64,000 nt of DNA from Pezicula radicicola (Eukaryota; Ascomycota; Leotiomycetes; Helotiales; Dermateaceae): contig PDUO01000001.1 in the NCBI GenBank assembly GCA_003008705.1, positions 2,039,694-2,103,693 of the forward strand, written 5' to 3'. Under the pieces are notes generated by a model. That model was given only the letters and a program-made list of their open reading frames with translations. It had not been told where the DNA came from and did not search any database. Both the position numbers and the translations under genes were made by a program. Shown in pieces: positions 49,586 to 60,879 of the stretch; position 1 is the stretch's first letter; every line of letters starts with the position of its first letter.

Positions 49586-51430
49586 ATGAGCCCCAGTTCT
49601 ATAAATACTCCCACTGCCTCTGGCTCAGTCGACCAGGTCATTCACTGCGACCGCACACCACGAACTCAGGCAACCTTCAACAATAACAACCGATGCATCA
49701 TGACCTCACACCAACCACCAACTTCCAAGCGCCCCAAGAAAGCTATGAATACTCAATCAGATACCAAGCCTTGTCAATCGAACAAACGCACAGCTAGTCC
49801 AACTCTCGATGCTCCTGTGAGCAAACGACAACATACCGAATTACCTGCGTCCGATACCACACCTAAAGCAAGCGGGCCGCACACTCGCAGGATCGACACA
49901 AGCGTTAAACAACCTATGTCGAAGTCTTCTGAATCTCAACCGACAGCTGATAGACTGATCTTGAGAGACCACATTGCAGGACTCGATAAAGACCCGTCCT
50001 TGGCAACATTTAATGACCTCTCTCTTTGCCGTTTTCTCGATCCCGACAAACCTGCGCCATTCAGCATTTCTCAAGCCAAAACCATATTACTGTGGATGAA
50101 GAAGCACAGAACAAGAACGGTAATAGGGCGTGAACGTCAGTTCAATAAGCTGATAGCCGAACTGGGATTCAACAAACCACAATACAGCAAACATCTCAAG
50201 TCCCGGCTGCGGGAGAGGACTAGGAATTACTTATACAACAAAGGGATCTCTTTAATCCGTACGGGCGCTATATTGGCGTGCGACGACGGTGGCTTCGAAG
50301 GCTACAACGGGACTCTCAACTTCGCGAAATGGACAAATTTATGGCTGAAGGACAACTGGAACGGCTCAATCAAAAAGCCGTCCAAACTTGTTGAGAAGGA
50401 GAGATACAGCCGATCTAACCCAAACGATTCTCTCGGGGTGAGCAAGACATTATATCTTTGGCTCAAAAAGAACCAAATCATGAACACCAAGTTCAAAAGT
50501 CTTAATCCTACAGCATTCAAAAGTCTTCTCGTGACTCTGGAACTCAAGCACCCTACATACTATGAGTATCTGATGGAAAGTAAACGCAGACTTCAAGACA
50601 GGCCCCTCAATTGTTGGAACAGGATGTTGGTTACAGGAGCCATATCGAAGAAAGAAGACAAAGTCGGAAGCTTCCCTAGTGTCAAGTACGCGAAATGGAC
50701 TGATAGTTGGTTGAGCGAAGACTGGGATGGTTCCGTCAAGAAGCCAGTGGAATGGGATCGAAAATATCATGAGAAAGCATTAACAAAAGACTCGCAAGGC
50801 ACTCTGGAGGAGGTTAAAGCATCTGACATGGAAATCGAAAATTTGGATGATGGCTCGACAGGGGATTATGAGGACTATCAATCGGAATCGGAAGTGGAGT
50901 CCGATTCAGACTCAGGAATCGTTCAGACTGGTGATTCTGAGGAAGATGGTACAGACGAACATCAGCCTACCAACTCATCCGACCTGGAGGACTTAGAGTC
51001 GGAACTCGACCCCGAAGCTGACTTCGACCACATCGACGTTGAAGACTCGAACACGGAATCAGATTTGGATAGCGCCAATATTGAACAATCTGCGGACGAC
51101 AATGCTGAGAGTCATCACCAAGATCAAAACGACATCGAAATCATACGCTGTGCCTGTGGAGCAACAGAGGCAGATCCAGATGAGGATGCTAACGGCGAGC
51201 AATGGATTGCTTGTAGTGAGTGCAAAGTCTGGCAGCATAATGTCTGTATGGGGGTTAGCACCGACTATGACGAAGAGCCTGCAAATTACCTCTGCGAGCG
51301 TTGTGGTCCTCAGTTTCATGAGGAGCTTGTTGATGCTTTGGGGAAGGTTGCTGGGATCTGTAAGGGTAGACGGGAAGCTCATGATGAAAGGTTGAAGGGT
51401 CTGGAGAGGAAGACTGCAGACTCAGTTTAG
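49586..51430 (+). CDS. PHD-finger protein with two copies of an unfamiliar ~110-residue repeat
   Basis: Single-exon frame of 614 residues. An in-frame ATG at 49700 (MTSHQPPTSK) is a shorter alternative start. After a basic, disordered N-terminus come two tandem homologous units at about residues 150-270 and 275-390. Each opens with a Leu/Trp-Lys-Lys stretch (ILLWMKKHR and LYLWLKKNQ). Each closes with an AKWT-x3-WL-x2-(D/N)W-(N/D)-GS-(I/V)-KKP block. I do not recognise this unit. A long Asp/Glu/Ser-rich segment (about 410-520) follows. Then comes a PHD finger with the Cys4-His-Cys3 pattern: CACG, CSEC, HNVC and CERC. PHD fingers commonly read histone H3 tails, so chromatin binding is likely but not shown. 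Confidence 0.85.
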   Translation: MSPSSINTPTASGSVDQVIHCDRTPRTQATFNNNNRCIMTSHQPPTSKRPKKAMNTQSDTKPCQSNKRTASPTLDAPVSKRQHTELPASDTTPKASGPHTRRIDTSVKQPMSKSSESQPTADRLILRDHIAGLDKDPSLATFNDLSLCRFLDPDKPAPFSISQAKTILLWMKKHRTRTVIGRERQFNKLIAELGFNKPQYSKHLKSRLRERTRNYLYNKGISLIRTGAILACDDGGFEGYNGTLNFAKWTNLWLKDNWNGSIKKPSKLVEKERYSRSNPNDSLGVSKTLYLWLKKNQIMNTKFKSLNPTAFKSLLVTLELKHPTYYEYLMESKRRLQDRPLNCWNRMLVTGAISKKEDKVGSFPSVKYAKWTDSWLSEDWDGSVKKPVEWDRKYHEKALTKDSQGTLEEVKASDMEIENLDDGSTGDYEDYQSESEVESDSDSGIVQTGDSEEDGTDEHQPTNSSDLEDLESELDPEADFDHIDVEDSNTESDLDSANIEQSADDNAESHHQDQNDIEIIRCACGATEADPDEDANGEQWIACSECKVWQHNVCMGVSTDYDEEPANYLCERCGPQFHEELVDALGKVAGICKGRREAHDERLKGLERKTADSV

Positions 51431-52528
51431 AATTGCTATTGCAGCAAAACTGATGCTCGAACTGGGAAGAACACTCCCTCGAAAGAGCGTAGAAAACAGG
51501 GGCATTCGAAGACGAAGGGTTGTTGTAATTAGAGTCTGTTATGAGAATGAGGGAAGTTGGAGACATTTTAAGGGTACTGCAAACCGAGATTGAAGCCGTT
51601 GAGCACATTGGCTCTTTTGGCTGGTTCAAGGAGGATCATTGTCGCTTAAAGTTTACCGAATCCAGCCCCTTCTCATCTCAGCTACAGAAACAAACAAGAA
51701 TACAAAAACAAGCAAACCTCGAGCAAAAAAATAAAAATAAAAAAAGGAAATAAAACCAAAAAAAACTCTCCAAAAAATGACACAAAATAGATCTCAGAAA
51801 CAAAACTCCGACTTCTTACAACAGGATGGAACTAATAACTGCGATACTCTCATAGAAACACTTTCTCATTCGAAAGGTTTTTGTTGGGATCACTAGGGTG
51901 AGTATACTCGTAAGAATATAGGTAGGACTAGTTCGTATTGTAGTAATTGATTTATTGATTGATTGATAGATGATACGGAATAGAAACGAATGCTACGATA
52001 TAAGTAGTCCTCGGCTACTTGGCTCGCTTACAGAACCTTGATAGTTCTGTACTATATTCCCAGCAGTTTTGAAGAAGGCGAGTGGGCACCGAATATTTTG
52101 TTGGAATCTTTCCAAAGTGCACGCTAAACCATCCAATAGGAAGGGTAGGACCAACGAGCGCTACCGGATGGAATGTCTCTGTTTAGGAAGTTGGTTTTCA
52201 CGTGATTGGAAGAGAAGTTAATGAGTGAATGGTTAATTTTTGTATACCTTTTGGGCCAAATAGGCCGAAATTGGTACGCTTTAAATAGGAAATTGCAGTT
52301 TTCATTTTGAAAATCATTCGCTATTATTTACAGCACCCTTATAGGTGGAACTCAAAAGTTTTGAGTTACCCAGTTTCTAGGTTATCATGGTTCAATATAG
52401 CCAACAGCCCAAGTTCTCTTAGCACCACTTTTCATTCCCATCCTGTGCTCTATATAATTTCCTTGGTTCCCATCTTACGCCAACAAACACACATTCCTTC
52501 CCCCAATCCATCATCCATACCAAACCCC
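51431..52528. other. Intergenic stretch between convergent genes
   Basis: Contains an A-rich tract around 51700-51780. A plus-strand frame at 52307-52960 overlaps the BTB gene antisense and reads as Pro/Asn/Leu low complexity; I do not call it. No other feature is seen. Confidence 0.45.
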
Positions 52529-53363
52529 TCAATTCGGCATCATCCTCCTAACCATCTTCTCCCACTTCCTATTCGTATGACAAACCTCCCCATCCCCATG
52601 TACATGAAACGTACAAACATGAAAATCCTTCGCCTTCTTCCCCTTAACCATCATCCCAACACCCCTAGGATCCGCTCCAAACCGCACAATAATCCGCGCA
52701 AACTCCTCCTGGGCCCTCCCCAAATCCTCCTTAAAAGCATCAATCTCCCTAATAAGATCCGAATACTTAGAAGTAACAGGACACAACTTAGAAGCCTCAG
52801 TTTGAGCAAGACAATCCCTAGCAGCACTAACAGCCGCAAATCTCCTCAACATACTACCCTCCCTCGTAATCTCATAAATTCTTCGAATTTGACCAGGACT
52901 AACACCAGCATTTGTACGAAAGAGATGGGCTCGCCATTCATCGAGGACTCGATTCATTAATTCGTTCATCGTCCAGTTTTCCGCGTACGAATAGATTGTT
53001 ATGATTCGAACTCCGTAGACGGGTTTTAGATTTGGCATTCTCCATTCTGTACTATTTCCTTGTGGTACTACGCCGTAATGAAGGTATTCGATTATGTCTT
53101 TGAAGGCTGAGGGGTCGATGTTTGGGAGAATAGCCCGAGTGTTTTTGGTGAAGGCTGGGAGGTGGTGGGACTTGAAGGAGGAGGCGCGGTTGGGGAGGAG
53201 CTTTTTGTAGATCTGGAATTTTACTGGTGGGGTACCGACGATGAAGGTGGCTGTTTCGGAGCCGTAGGCGCTGTGGAGGTTGTTAGATATTGGTGAATAT
53301 GGTAGCGTCAGCGGGGCAGTTGACTTACTGTGCGGGGGCGATGGCAGACTTTGTGTTGCCCAT
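52529..53363 (-). CDS. BTB/POZ-like domain protein
   Basis: Two exons (53363-53329 and 53270-52529) join over a 58-nt intron (GTAAGT, CTAAC, CACAG) to 258 residues. The N-terminus MGNTKSAIAPAHAYGSE has Gly at position 2 in a context suited to N-myristoylation. A compact BTB-like fold follows: ETATFIVGTPPVKFQIYKKL, then FKDIIEYLHYGVV, then IYSYAENWTMNELMNRVLDE. After it comes a helical region and a Lys/His-rich tail (CTFHVHGDGEVCHTN). BTB proteins in fungi often act as dimers or ubiquitin-ligase adaptors; no partner is indicated here. A decayed tandem repeat begins about 95 bp upstream of the start, so it may overlap the promoter. Confidence 0.75.
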
Positions 53364-53458
53364 GTTGGTGGTTTTGGGTTACTCAGATCGTTTTGGTAAC
53401 TGGGAATTTGGCGAAAATGGTTGTTGTTGCTGTTGGAGGAGGAAAATGGATTGATGAT

Positions 53459-54055
53459 TTGAGTCGCCCAAATCAAGTCAGCCGTTCAGAAAATCACAGA
53501 TCGAATTAAGCGAGATTCACAGACTGGTGAATAGGGGGAAAGTCGTTAACGCGAGAACGTTCAGGTTCTAGGTAACTCAAAACAAGTCAATCACCCAAGG
53601 CAAGTCAATCTCTCAGAAATTCACAAATTCAATTAAGTGAAGTTCACAGATTGGTGAATATAGTGATGTGGGATTTCAGTTATTCAAGCCAAGTTAGTTA
53701 CTCAAATCAAGTCAGTCGCTCAAAAGTTCACCAAGTGGATTCATAGGGGTTTTGCAGTCGATGGTGAATAGCAGTCTTCAATAGCGAGACCGTTTGCATT
53801 TTGAGTCACCCAAATTAAGTCAGTCGCCCAAATCAAGTCAGTCCCTTAGAAATCCACAGATCGAATTAGCCGAGTTGGTGAATAGGGGGGTCCTTAATAG
53901 CGAAATAGTTCTAATTCTGAGTTGCTCAAATCATGCTAATAATAGAAGCAAAGAAAATCGAGGCTTCTGTATTTTTTAACATTTTAATATTTAGAGTAAG
54001 TCAAATCAAGTCAGTCGCTTAAACTGACAGATTGGATTAAGCGAAGCTGTCAAAA
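53459..54055. repeat. Decayed tandem repeat, unit about 115 bp
   Basis: Diverged units start near 53459, 53573, 53682, 53800, 53919 and 53993. Each begins with a CTCAAATCAAGTCAGTC-like core, often doubled. Most continue with TTCACAGATTGAATTAAGCGA-like text, then GGTGAATAG. The final units are truncated. It is non-coding and lies just upstream of the BTB gene. Confidence 0.75.
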
Positions 54056-54928
54056 CAATTCATTTATTCAAAACTCTCAAGCAAAGGATTCCAAGTTGTG
54101 TTATGCTGTTTAATTCGAGTATCCATAAATATTTCACCCAATTAAACTAAGAGATTTAGCTGTGATACTTTTCAAGATCGCATATTGGCTTTAGTTAACT
54201 GGAAACAATTCATTGATTCAAGATGGGATAGCTGTATAGGTCTATTATATATTAAACTTGAATAAGCTGTTTTAAAGCTACAGCGCTACTAATGTAATGC
54301 TATTCTAATAGTTAAACAAAGAACTTCGCCAGAGGAAAAATACTCAAAAATGCAAATATCAATTACGAATAACTTATGGACATATGCTGTTTTCGATAAA
54401 GTCCATCTCAATGCACAAGTCAGAATGCGAAGTAAAACTTATTATGACATTAAAGTGTGAAACAAACTTAAGGATTCTACTTTTAATATAGAGGCAACTC
54501 TTTCCAAGTCGAGGGAAAAGTTATCTTTTAAGTGCGTTGATAATTTTATATTGTTTTCTGTTATTCTGTAACTAGACTGCTTGACACTTGCTAAGGTAGT
54601 ATCGCTCCTTTGAGCATGACGTAGATAAGAAGTTGCTATAGTACAAAGCCTGAGTGTAAAAATGTTGGTATGATAGAGGCTAAGTTGGACGTTTTGACTA
54701 ACATGCTTCAAAACTATATTTGGTATTTTTTTGTAACCGGTAATGGTGTCAATCAAGTCATTCACGACATAAATCAAGAGTAAAGTCTCTAGGCCTCTAA
54801 TCTATTCCTATTTCTAAACGATGTCGGATTTTATACAAAGATTTTCTGTAGTCACACGTTTCTCATACCCATATTGCCTCGATACCAAACTCCTCTTATT
54901 GAAAAGCCTATTCCTTGATCTTGTAAAA
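54056..54928. other. AT-rich stretch, no gene seen
   Basis: Follows the tandem repeat and precedes the HMG-CoA synthase relic. The frames present are short and low in coding character. Nothing is recognised. Confidence 0.45.
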
Positions 54929-55595
54929 TCATCGAAACTTCTCATCAACATTCTCGAGGTAATAGGTCCCCTTAACCAACTCACTTACATCACCATGAGG
55001 AGTTAAACCAGCTCTCGAGTAAGCAACTTCTCGGAGGTAAAGAGCCTTGGTATGTAAGTTAGTTATGTTCACACGAATACAAAAATAACAAAAAGTGAAA
55101 CTTACCTTCTCATATTCTGTTGGTGACTTGTGAATTCTTGCCTTTAACCTCGCTTTGAGATTCAACACCCCACGCATCTCACTAACATCACCATCTACAC
55201 GGAACGAAAACATTGTACTTGCAAGTCCCGAACCATAGCTAAACATAGCAATTCGCTTTCCAGCAAGATCATCTTGCGAAACATTGCAAATAAGACTTGC
55301 AAGAGCACCATATACATTAGCAGTGTACATATTTCCACACATAGATACTGCAAGAGCACTTGGAAGCGATCTTTTCTTGTATAAGTCTGCTGTATGAGCC
55401 ATAAATGCTTTCTCGATTGACTTATCACTAAGAGATTTCTCGGCAGTAATCTCGTGGATCGAGGCTGGGATATTCTTATATTTGGTACTAAGTGGGTTGC
55501 GAACGTAGTCGTTATATTATAATCTTGCATAAGACTTTTGAGCGAGTTTGGTGTTGGGGGTATGGAAGCCCATATAATCAAAAAAATTCGAATTC
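54929..55595 (-). pseudogene. C-terminal part of an HMG-CoA synthase
   Basis: Relic of the enzyme that makes HMG-CoA from acetoacetyl-CoA and acetyl-CoA. Only the last third remains: FDYMGFHTPNTKLAQKSYAR, PASIHEITAEKSLSDK, SMCGNMYTANVYGALASL and KRIAMFSYGSGLASTMFSF. After a 60-nt intron (55046-55105) comes LVKGTYYLENVDEKFR and a normal stop. The catalytic Cys region and the whole N-terminal fold are missing. A TAA at 55517-55519 interrupts the frame where the family has an aromatic residue. Upstream the sequence passes straight into P450 coding sequence in the same orientation. It cannot make an active enzyme. Confidence 0.85.
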
Positions 55596-56326
55596 GGTGG
55601 AGTTGCTCCTTGTCTGAGAGCCTTAGTAACAAGGTCAATCCAGAAATGAAATTTTCCTGAAGATCTCGGCTGTTAGAAATCTGGTTTGTCACATATTCTA
55701 GAGTCTCATACCTGATCTGACGCCATAAAAAGACTCTCCAAATGCTAAACTTCCAATGATATCGAATGTTGCGAGATTGAACCACTTCACCATGTCTGTG
55801 CCATTTGGGCCCGAACTGTTCTTCCCAAGTTGCTCAATAAAGAGATCCACGACCTCGGAAACGAGTATTTCCTGCCCCTTCAATGATCGATCTGAAAAAG
55901 CATGTGAAAGATATTTTCTCATCTTGCCATGGTAAAATGGGCTCTTCACGAAGGTCTTGTGCCCTTGTCGGAAACCGTAGATTGCACGGTGGTGAAAGAA
56001 AGTTCATTGGGTGCAACTCTGACAACAGGGCCGTATTTTTGATGGAGCTCGAGGATCTTGTAGGGTTGACGGCCAGCCATGAAAAGATATGAATGTAGTA
56101 CATTATTCCAAGCTGCAAGAGCAGGTCCTGGAAATCGATAAAAAGGATGCGTAACATGCTTGTAGTATTTGTAAACAAATGCAATCAATACAACCTGCGA
56201 ACATCGGCATTTACAATATTAAATTGACGAGGTATCAGGTCTCACTGATGTAATAATATACACGGTGGGTACATTTTTGAGATTTGATGGAGCTAACATC
56301 ATTGTCATGTCCATATGTGTTGCCAT
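55596..56326 (-). pseudogene. N-terminal half of a cytochrome P450
   Basis: Exon 1 (56326-56246) and a 51-nt intron lead to a membrane anchor (VVLIAFVYKYYKHV). The proline-rich hinge RFPGPALAAW and HQKYGPVVRVAPNELSF follow, typical of the fungal CYP65-like (trichothecene-type) clade. A small deletion with frame change sits near 55960, just before YGFRQGHKTFVKSPFY. Then come YLSHAFSDRSLKGQE and KWFNLATFDIIGSLAFGESF. A further intron leads into FHFWIDLVTKALRQ, after which P450 homology ends and HMG-CoA synthase begins. The I-helix, ExxR and heme-Cys loop are absent. The clade label is by impression. Confidence 0.82.
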
Positions 56327-57343
56327 ATTGACAATATGCAAATTACTTTCACCTGGAGTAGTGTCAAATTTCGAAGGCTAGAGCTTTATGACGAAGGTAT
56401 CTGAAGAAACAGGTTAAAAAGTAGAACACAGAATTGTTACCAACCCTTGTACTATCTAGGCTCTTATGGTGCAGCATAAGCTCCGAATAAGCACATACTT
56501 GCATAATTATGGGGTGTCGAAGTGTCTTCGAAAGGAAAATCCCGCGGTCGCTTACTCGAGTACAGGCCCCCTTTAGCTAGACCGAAAGTAAACAAGCGAG
56601 CAGGACAAATGATCCGTGGCTCAAAGTAGTTGGACTGGTACTCGCCCGGGTGCTCTCGAATGTCTGTTTTGAGCACTTGTACAAAATGAGCTCACAGTGG
56701 CACTTTATAACCTTATATAAATACGTTAATCTGGTGATTCTGAACAGCCCATTTGTCGTGCGTTCGGAATCCTTCTTTGTTTCTGCCAAAATATGTTTGA
56801 ATCACATTCAGGCATGGATATTCTCAGTCCTAGGTAGTTACAGCGTGTGAAATTTATCTAATATCGCACCACTAAAGCCATTTTATGGGACTTGGGCGTG
56901 TTGGGAAAATCTTGCATACATCTTGTGCTTGATTCAAAACTGCTGATATAGCCCTCTCATACCATATCCTTCCCCCCCACTGTACCCACGAGTTCATAAT
57001 TTTTTTGTTGATGGTTTCGTTCGCATCTTTTTAAATTTGGTCGTAATCATTTCTTGCTCTAAATAATTCAATCCGTTTCATGCAACTAATCAGACTTATC
57101 TAACCGTCTGGATTGACCAACTCACTTCATTTGAGCAACTTCAATATATGAGTAGTTCAGTACTGGTTTAGTTGAAGCGTTCATACTATGAGAGGATTTA
57201 CAACTCCATTGACACTGTAACCTAACATGTTTTTATAGATTTTTAAATAAATACAACCCGTAAGACCCCGAAAGTATGGCTAAGAAATATCAAGAAGGTA
57301 AAAATCTATAACATATAAAAGAGTGTGATACTTTATGAGTCGA
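56327..57343. other. Gene-free gap inside the dead cluster
   Basis: Between the P450 start and the HMG-CoA reductase end. Only short frames; no recognised domain, repeat or RNA gene. The P450 promoter would have been here. Confidence 0.45.
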
Positions 57344-58898
57344 CTACTCTACAGTGTCAGCCAATGGCTCTCTATTTAGCGACATATGACTCTTGATCAA
57401 TTCCCCTGTAACCAAGGCAGCGCAAAGGCTCAACTCGCCTGCCAAAACACCACCTGCGATGATGGATGCCAAGCTTGAAGCCCTGCTGCCGTCTTGCGGA
57501 AGATCATCATTTTGCTTGACACCCATCAAGTCCAGCATTGCAGATTGTGGTGCGAGAGCTGTTCCGCCACCAACGGTACCAACCTCGATGGAAGGCATTG
57601 TGACACTTGCAAGCAAAGAGCCATCATCAAGCCTAAAAAAAATCGGTTCTGAAATATGCAAAGGATATTGTAGAGGATTTCCTACTCTTCCATCAGCGTT
57701 AAACAATTGCTGCTCACAGTATTCTGTGCGGGATCCTGCCCCGTGGCTAGAAAAATTGCAGTAACCACATTGGCAGCATGCGCATTGAAGCCCCCAGTTG
57801 CCATCCCAGCAAAAGCGCTGCCGACTAGATTCTAGTCGGTGTTAAGTTTGACCAGCGAAGGAACAGAGCACTTCGGGATCTTCTTCACGACGTCGGCAGG
57901 AATGACTGCTTCGGCTACGACTGACTTTCCACGACCGAGAATCCAGTTGACTGCTGCGGGCTTTTTGTCTGTGCAAAGATTTCCCGAAAGGGATACAATT
58001 TTCATGTTCTGAAATCCATCGATGTTGCGAAGTGTGTGTAAAGCTGCTTCGGTCGCTTTGCCCATCATGTTCATTCTCATGGCTTCGCCTGTGGATGCTT
58101 TAAATCTGAGATAGAGGGAACGTCCAGCCATCTTCGCCATAACATCTATAAGCTTTCCGAAGCCTGTTGTGGAACTAAAAGCCACTCGGAGTACATCTTA
58201 GCCTGCGGGACTCTCGATGAATTTATTAGCGAACGCAGCTTGCTTTATGTTGTCAAAAGCAACTACTGGCGCTCGAGTCATGCTGTCACCAACAACAACA
58301 GTTTGCGCACCACTTCCGAGGTTGATGGCTTTGCAACCACGGGAAGTGCTGGCAATAAGTGCACCCTCGGTTGTGGCCATGGGAAGATAAACCGGCTTTC
58401 CGTTGACGGTGAGAGGGCCTGCAACACCAACCGGTAGAGGCATATAACCAATGAGATTTTCGGCACAACGACCAACTACATCCTCAAAATTATAATTGGT
58501 GTGAGGAAGCTGGGAAGACTCTACAGAAGACCTGTGGGAGTGCCTGGTGTTCGAGAAACTACACCTCTTCTAATTCGGATCGCTCTTGCGCAATCACCGG
58601 TGACATTCTCCAACGCATGCATTGTTATAACTCCGTGTAGAGTGAGTTCCATGAAGTCGATATCGCTCAATTCCTCGGTTCGGTTGGTTTTGTATAATTC
58701 AATGCAGTCGTCTATGCTCCGAGATTGCTCTGGACATAGCGATATTTCTTCCGTTGGGCTGTTGTACCCTGAATTCGGGGTCATGTATACCATAATATCC
58801 TCTTTGCTGTTTATGCTGGTAACTCCACATGTGCATTGACCTTTACTGTTGGTAATGATACGGTCCGTAGGGACTGGGTTGACCATCATGAAAGACAT
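57344..58898 (-). pseudogene. HMG-CoA reductase catalytic domain, broken
   Basis: Relic of the NADPH enzyme that makes mevalonate. From the N-terminal side: SIDDCIELYK, ALENVTGDCARAIRIRRGVV, a one-base frame change near 58521-58530, then NYNFEDVVGRCAENLIGYMP and MPLPVGVAGPL. Next are TEGALIASTSRGCKAIN and a TAA at 58198-58200, followed by RFKASTGEAMRMNMMGKATE and GNLCTDKKPAAVNWILGRGK. A TAG at 57832-57834 is followed by [20 protein letters not shown], a gap or very short intron, then [18 protein letters not shown] and a C-terminal helix. Most catalytic blocks can be found, so the damage is recent or light. A frame with two hydrophobic segments at 59046-59309 could be its N-terminal membrane part, but I am not sure. 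Confidence 0.87.
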
Positions 58899-59515
58899 TT
58901 CGTTCGTTGATAAAGTTCATGCTTTGGGACTTGAGATCAACTGTCAGTACATATCTCTCCTTATCAAAGTATCAATAAGTGAATTGTAAAACACTTACGC
59001 TTTAAATTCGTTTTGTTGAAAATCGAAAGTTTAGCGAAGGATGGGCTACCAAGTATCATAAGAAATAGTCCCGAGGAAAAGAATAGAAGACCCGAATACT
59101 AAAGGCTGCGAAACTTCAGTTTTTTCGTGTTGGAAGCAAAATTTGACGAAGAAATACAGTGCCAAAATAAGTTGAAGAGAAGTAAGTATTGCTGATATGG
59201 CAAGGCTGAAGGTCAACAGACTTGCAGCAATGAGTGTTGATGTATTTGGGGATGGGTAAATGTTGGGTTTGGTAAAGCCCGCCGTCCAAGGTCTGAAAAT
59301 TCGGCCCATGATAAGGTAGGTATAAAAGAAGCAGAGATCTTTTGTTAGTTTATTTTTATTTTTTACACTCGGCCCAAGTGCGAATGTATAGCAACAAATA
59401 GAATCGACGGCTTTGTGACGCGGGAGTGATCCGCAAAGGTGGGGGATGTCCAGATTGGGGAAGCGAAAGGAGAATTTACCGGGGAATTTGAAAGCATCTA
59501 GAACATTTCCGGATG

Positions 59516-59526
59516 CGGTATATCCG
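59516..59526. promoter_or_regulatory. CGG-N5-CCG inverted repeat
   Basis: CGGTATATCCG is an everted-type CGG/CCG pair of the kind bound by dimeric Zn2Cys6 proteins. Nearby are TTCGGAA/TTCCGAA (59630-59636 and 59646-59652) and CCGGTAC/GTACCGG (59754-59760 and 59779-59785). An intact Zn2Cys6 regulator gene lies 1.2 kb away. Binding is inference. Confidence 0.35.
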
Positions 59527-60879
59527 TTCGGATAGGGCAGTTTTGGGGTTTAGGACGTAAGTTTGTTCCATTTTCATCTGAACCAAATTCTGCTTACGAC
59601 GCTTATACCAGATGGACCTCAAAGTGTCATTCGGAAGTTCCGCGTTTCCGAAAGGAGATCTCTCCGATTCAAAATCTCCGAAGAATATTATAATCTTCAA
59701 ACGGTATTACAAATCTCGGTGCAAAAGTAAGTTTGTTAACATACGGGAGTCTGCCGGTACATAAGGTTTGACAGATAAGTACCGGTAAAGCCCAAGATCC
59801 GATATCTACAATATCGCACAATCTGAGAAATCTCGTTTTTGACATGCTGGGATCCCCCATCTAATACTATGTACAGTAGGCTCTGAGAAAACCCGGTTCC
59901 TGCCATACTCGGATACGTATCCCTGTGAGGCAATCAACGAGCTCTCCGGACTTTACGATACTTGAACATCGTATTCGTGAGTTCGCAGTCGCATTCTTTC
60001 TTCGCACAACTAAACAGGAGTATCAGAGTATGCATATTTAGTCCTTGCTATGGCTGACTGTTGTTAAAACTCTTTGCATAATTGCAAGTTTTCTACCGTG
60101 ACCCGATCATTTCGTAACTTTTTGCTATCTAGGCTGCAGAAATGGTCTAAACCCTATAGCTAATATCGCTGTTGCCTAAGTAAATGTGAATTCCCCTTCA
60201 TAATGTGTAGATCATAAATTTAGAGTTGGTCCCATTTCGTGTCAGCCAGGTTGTTGGCACACCTTATCATCGATCATATTCCCATAGACTTTTGAGTTAG
60301 GCCCAAGCACCCAGGCATGTCAGGATTGCACGAGTTTAGTTTTACTTGACTCAGCTTTACGCCAGTGCGCAGTTTGATGGAACCTTACCCCCACCATCAA
60401 GCCTTAGAATGGAGACATAAGGTACGTGTAGGAAATCTTCTGTCTCCAATGCCAAGAAGGATGACATATTTTTCTTAATTATATTGATTCTAACAAGGGC
60501 GCAACTCTCATCGTCATCACAAAAGTTACTGTTTTAGCAGCCCAGGTAGGCGTTGGCGTTTTGGTTTTCAGTACGAGGTTTCAAACTTAAGCGAGACGCA
60601 GCTCCGGTGCGAGTAATAAGCTTAGACTCCCGACGCCACTCGTCTGAACCAGCAACAAAGAAACTAATTTCACAGCTAAAATGTACCCTAGACTGATTTC
60701 CAGTAGTAAAACCTATTGTAACTATCTGTCTATAATAAATAATCTGTCTGTCTTTTTCTATTCTACCAGACTGCGCTCCAAGTGCCCAATCACCATTCTG
60801 TGGCTAAGTGCCAAACGCTACACAGTGAGCACCAAGATATGAGCCTCTATGAAAGAAAATCCAAATTCAGTCGAAACAT

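Noticed and set aside
52307..52960. 217-codon plus-strand frame
   Set aside because: Antisense to the well-supported BTB gene and made of low-complexity Pro/Asn/Leu text.
59046..59309. 87-codon minus-strand frame with two hydrophobic segments
   Set aside because: Could be the membrane part of the broken HMG-CoA reductase, but no similarity or clean splice links it, so it is not called separately.
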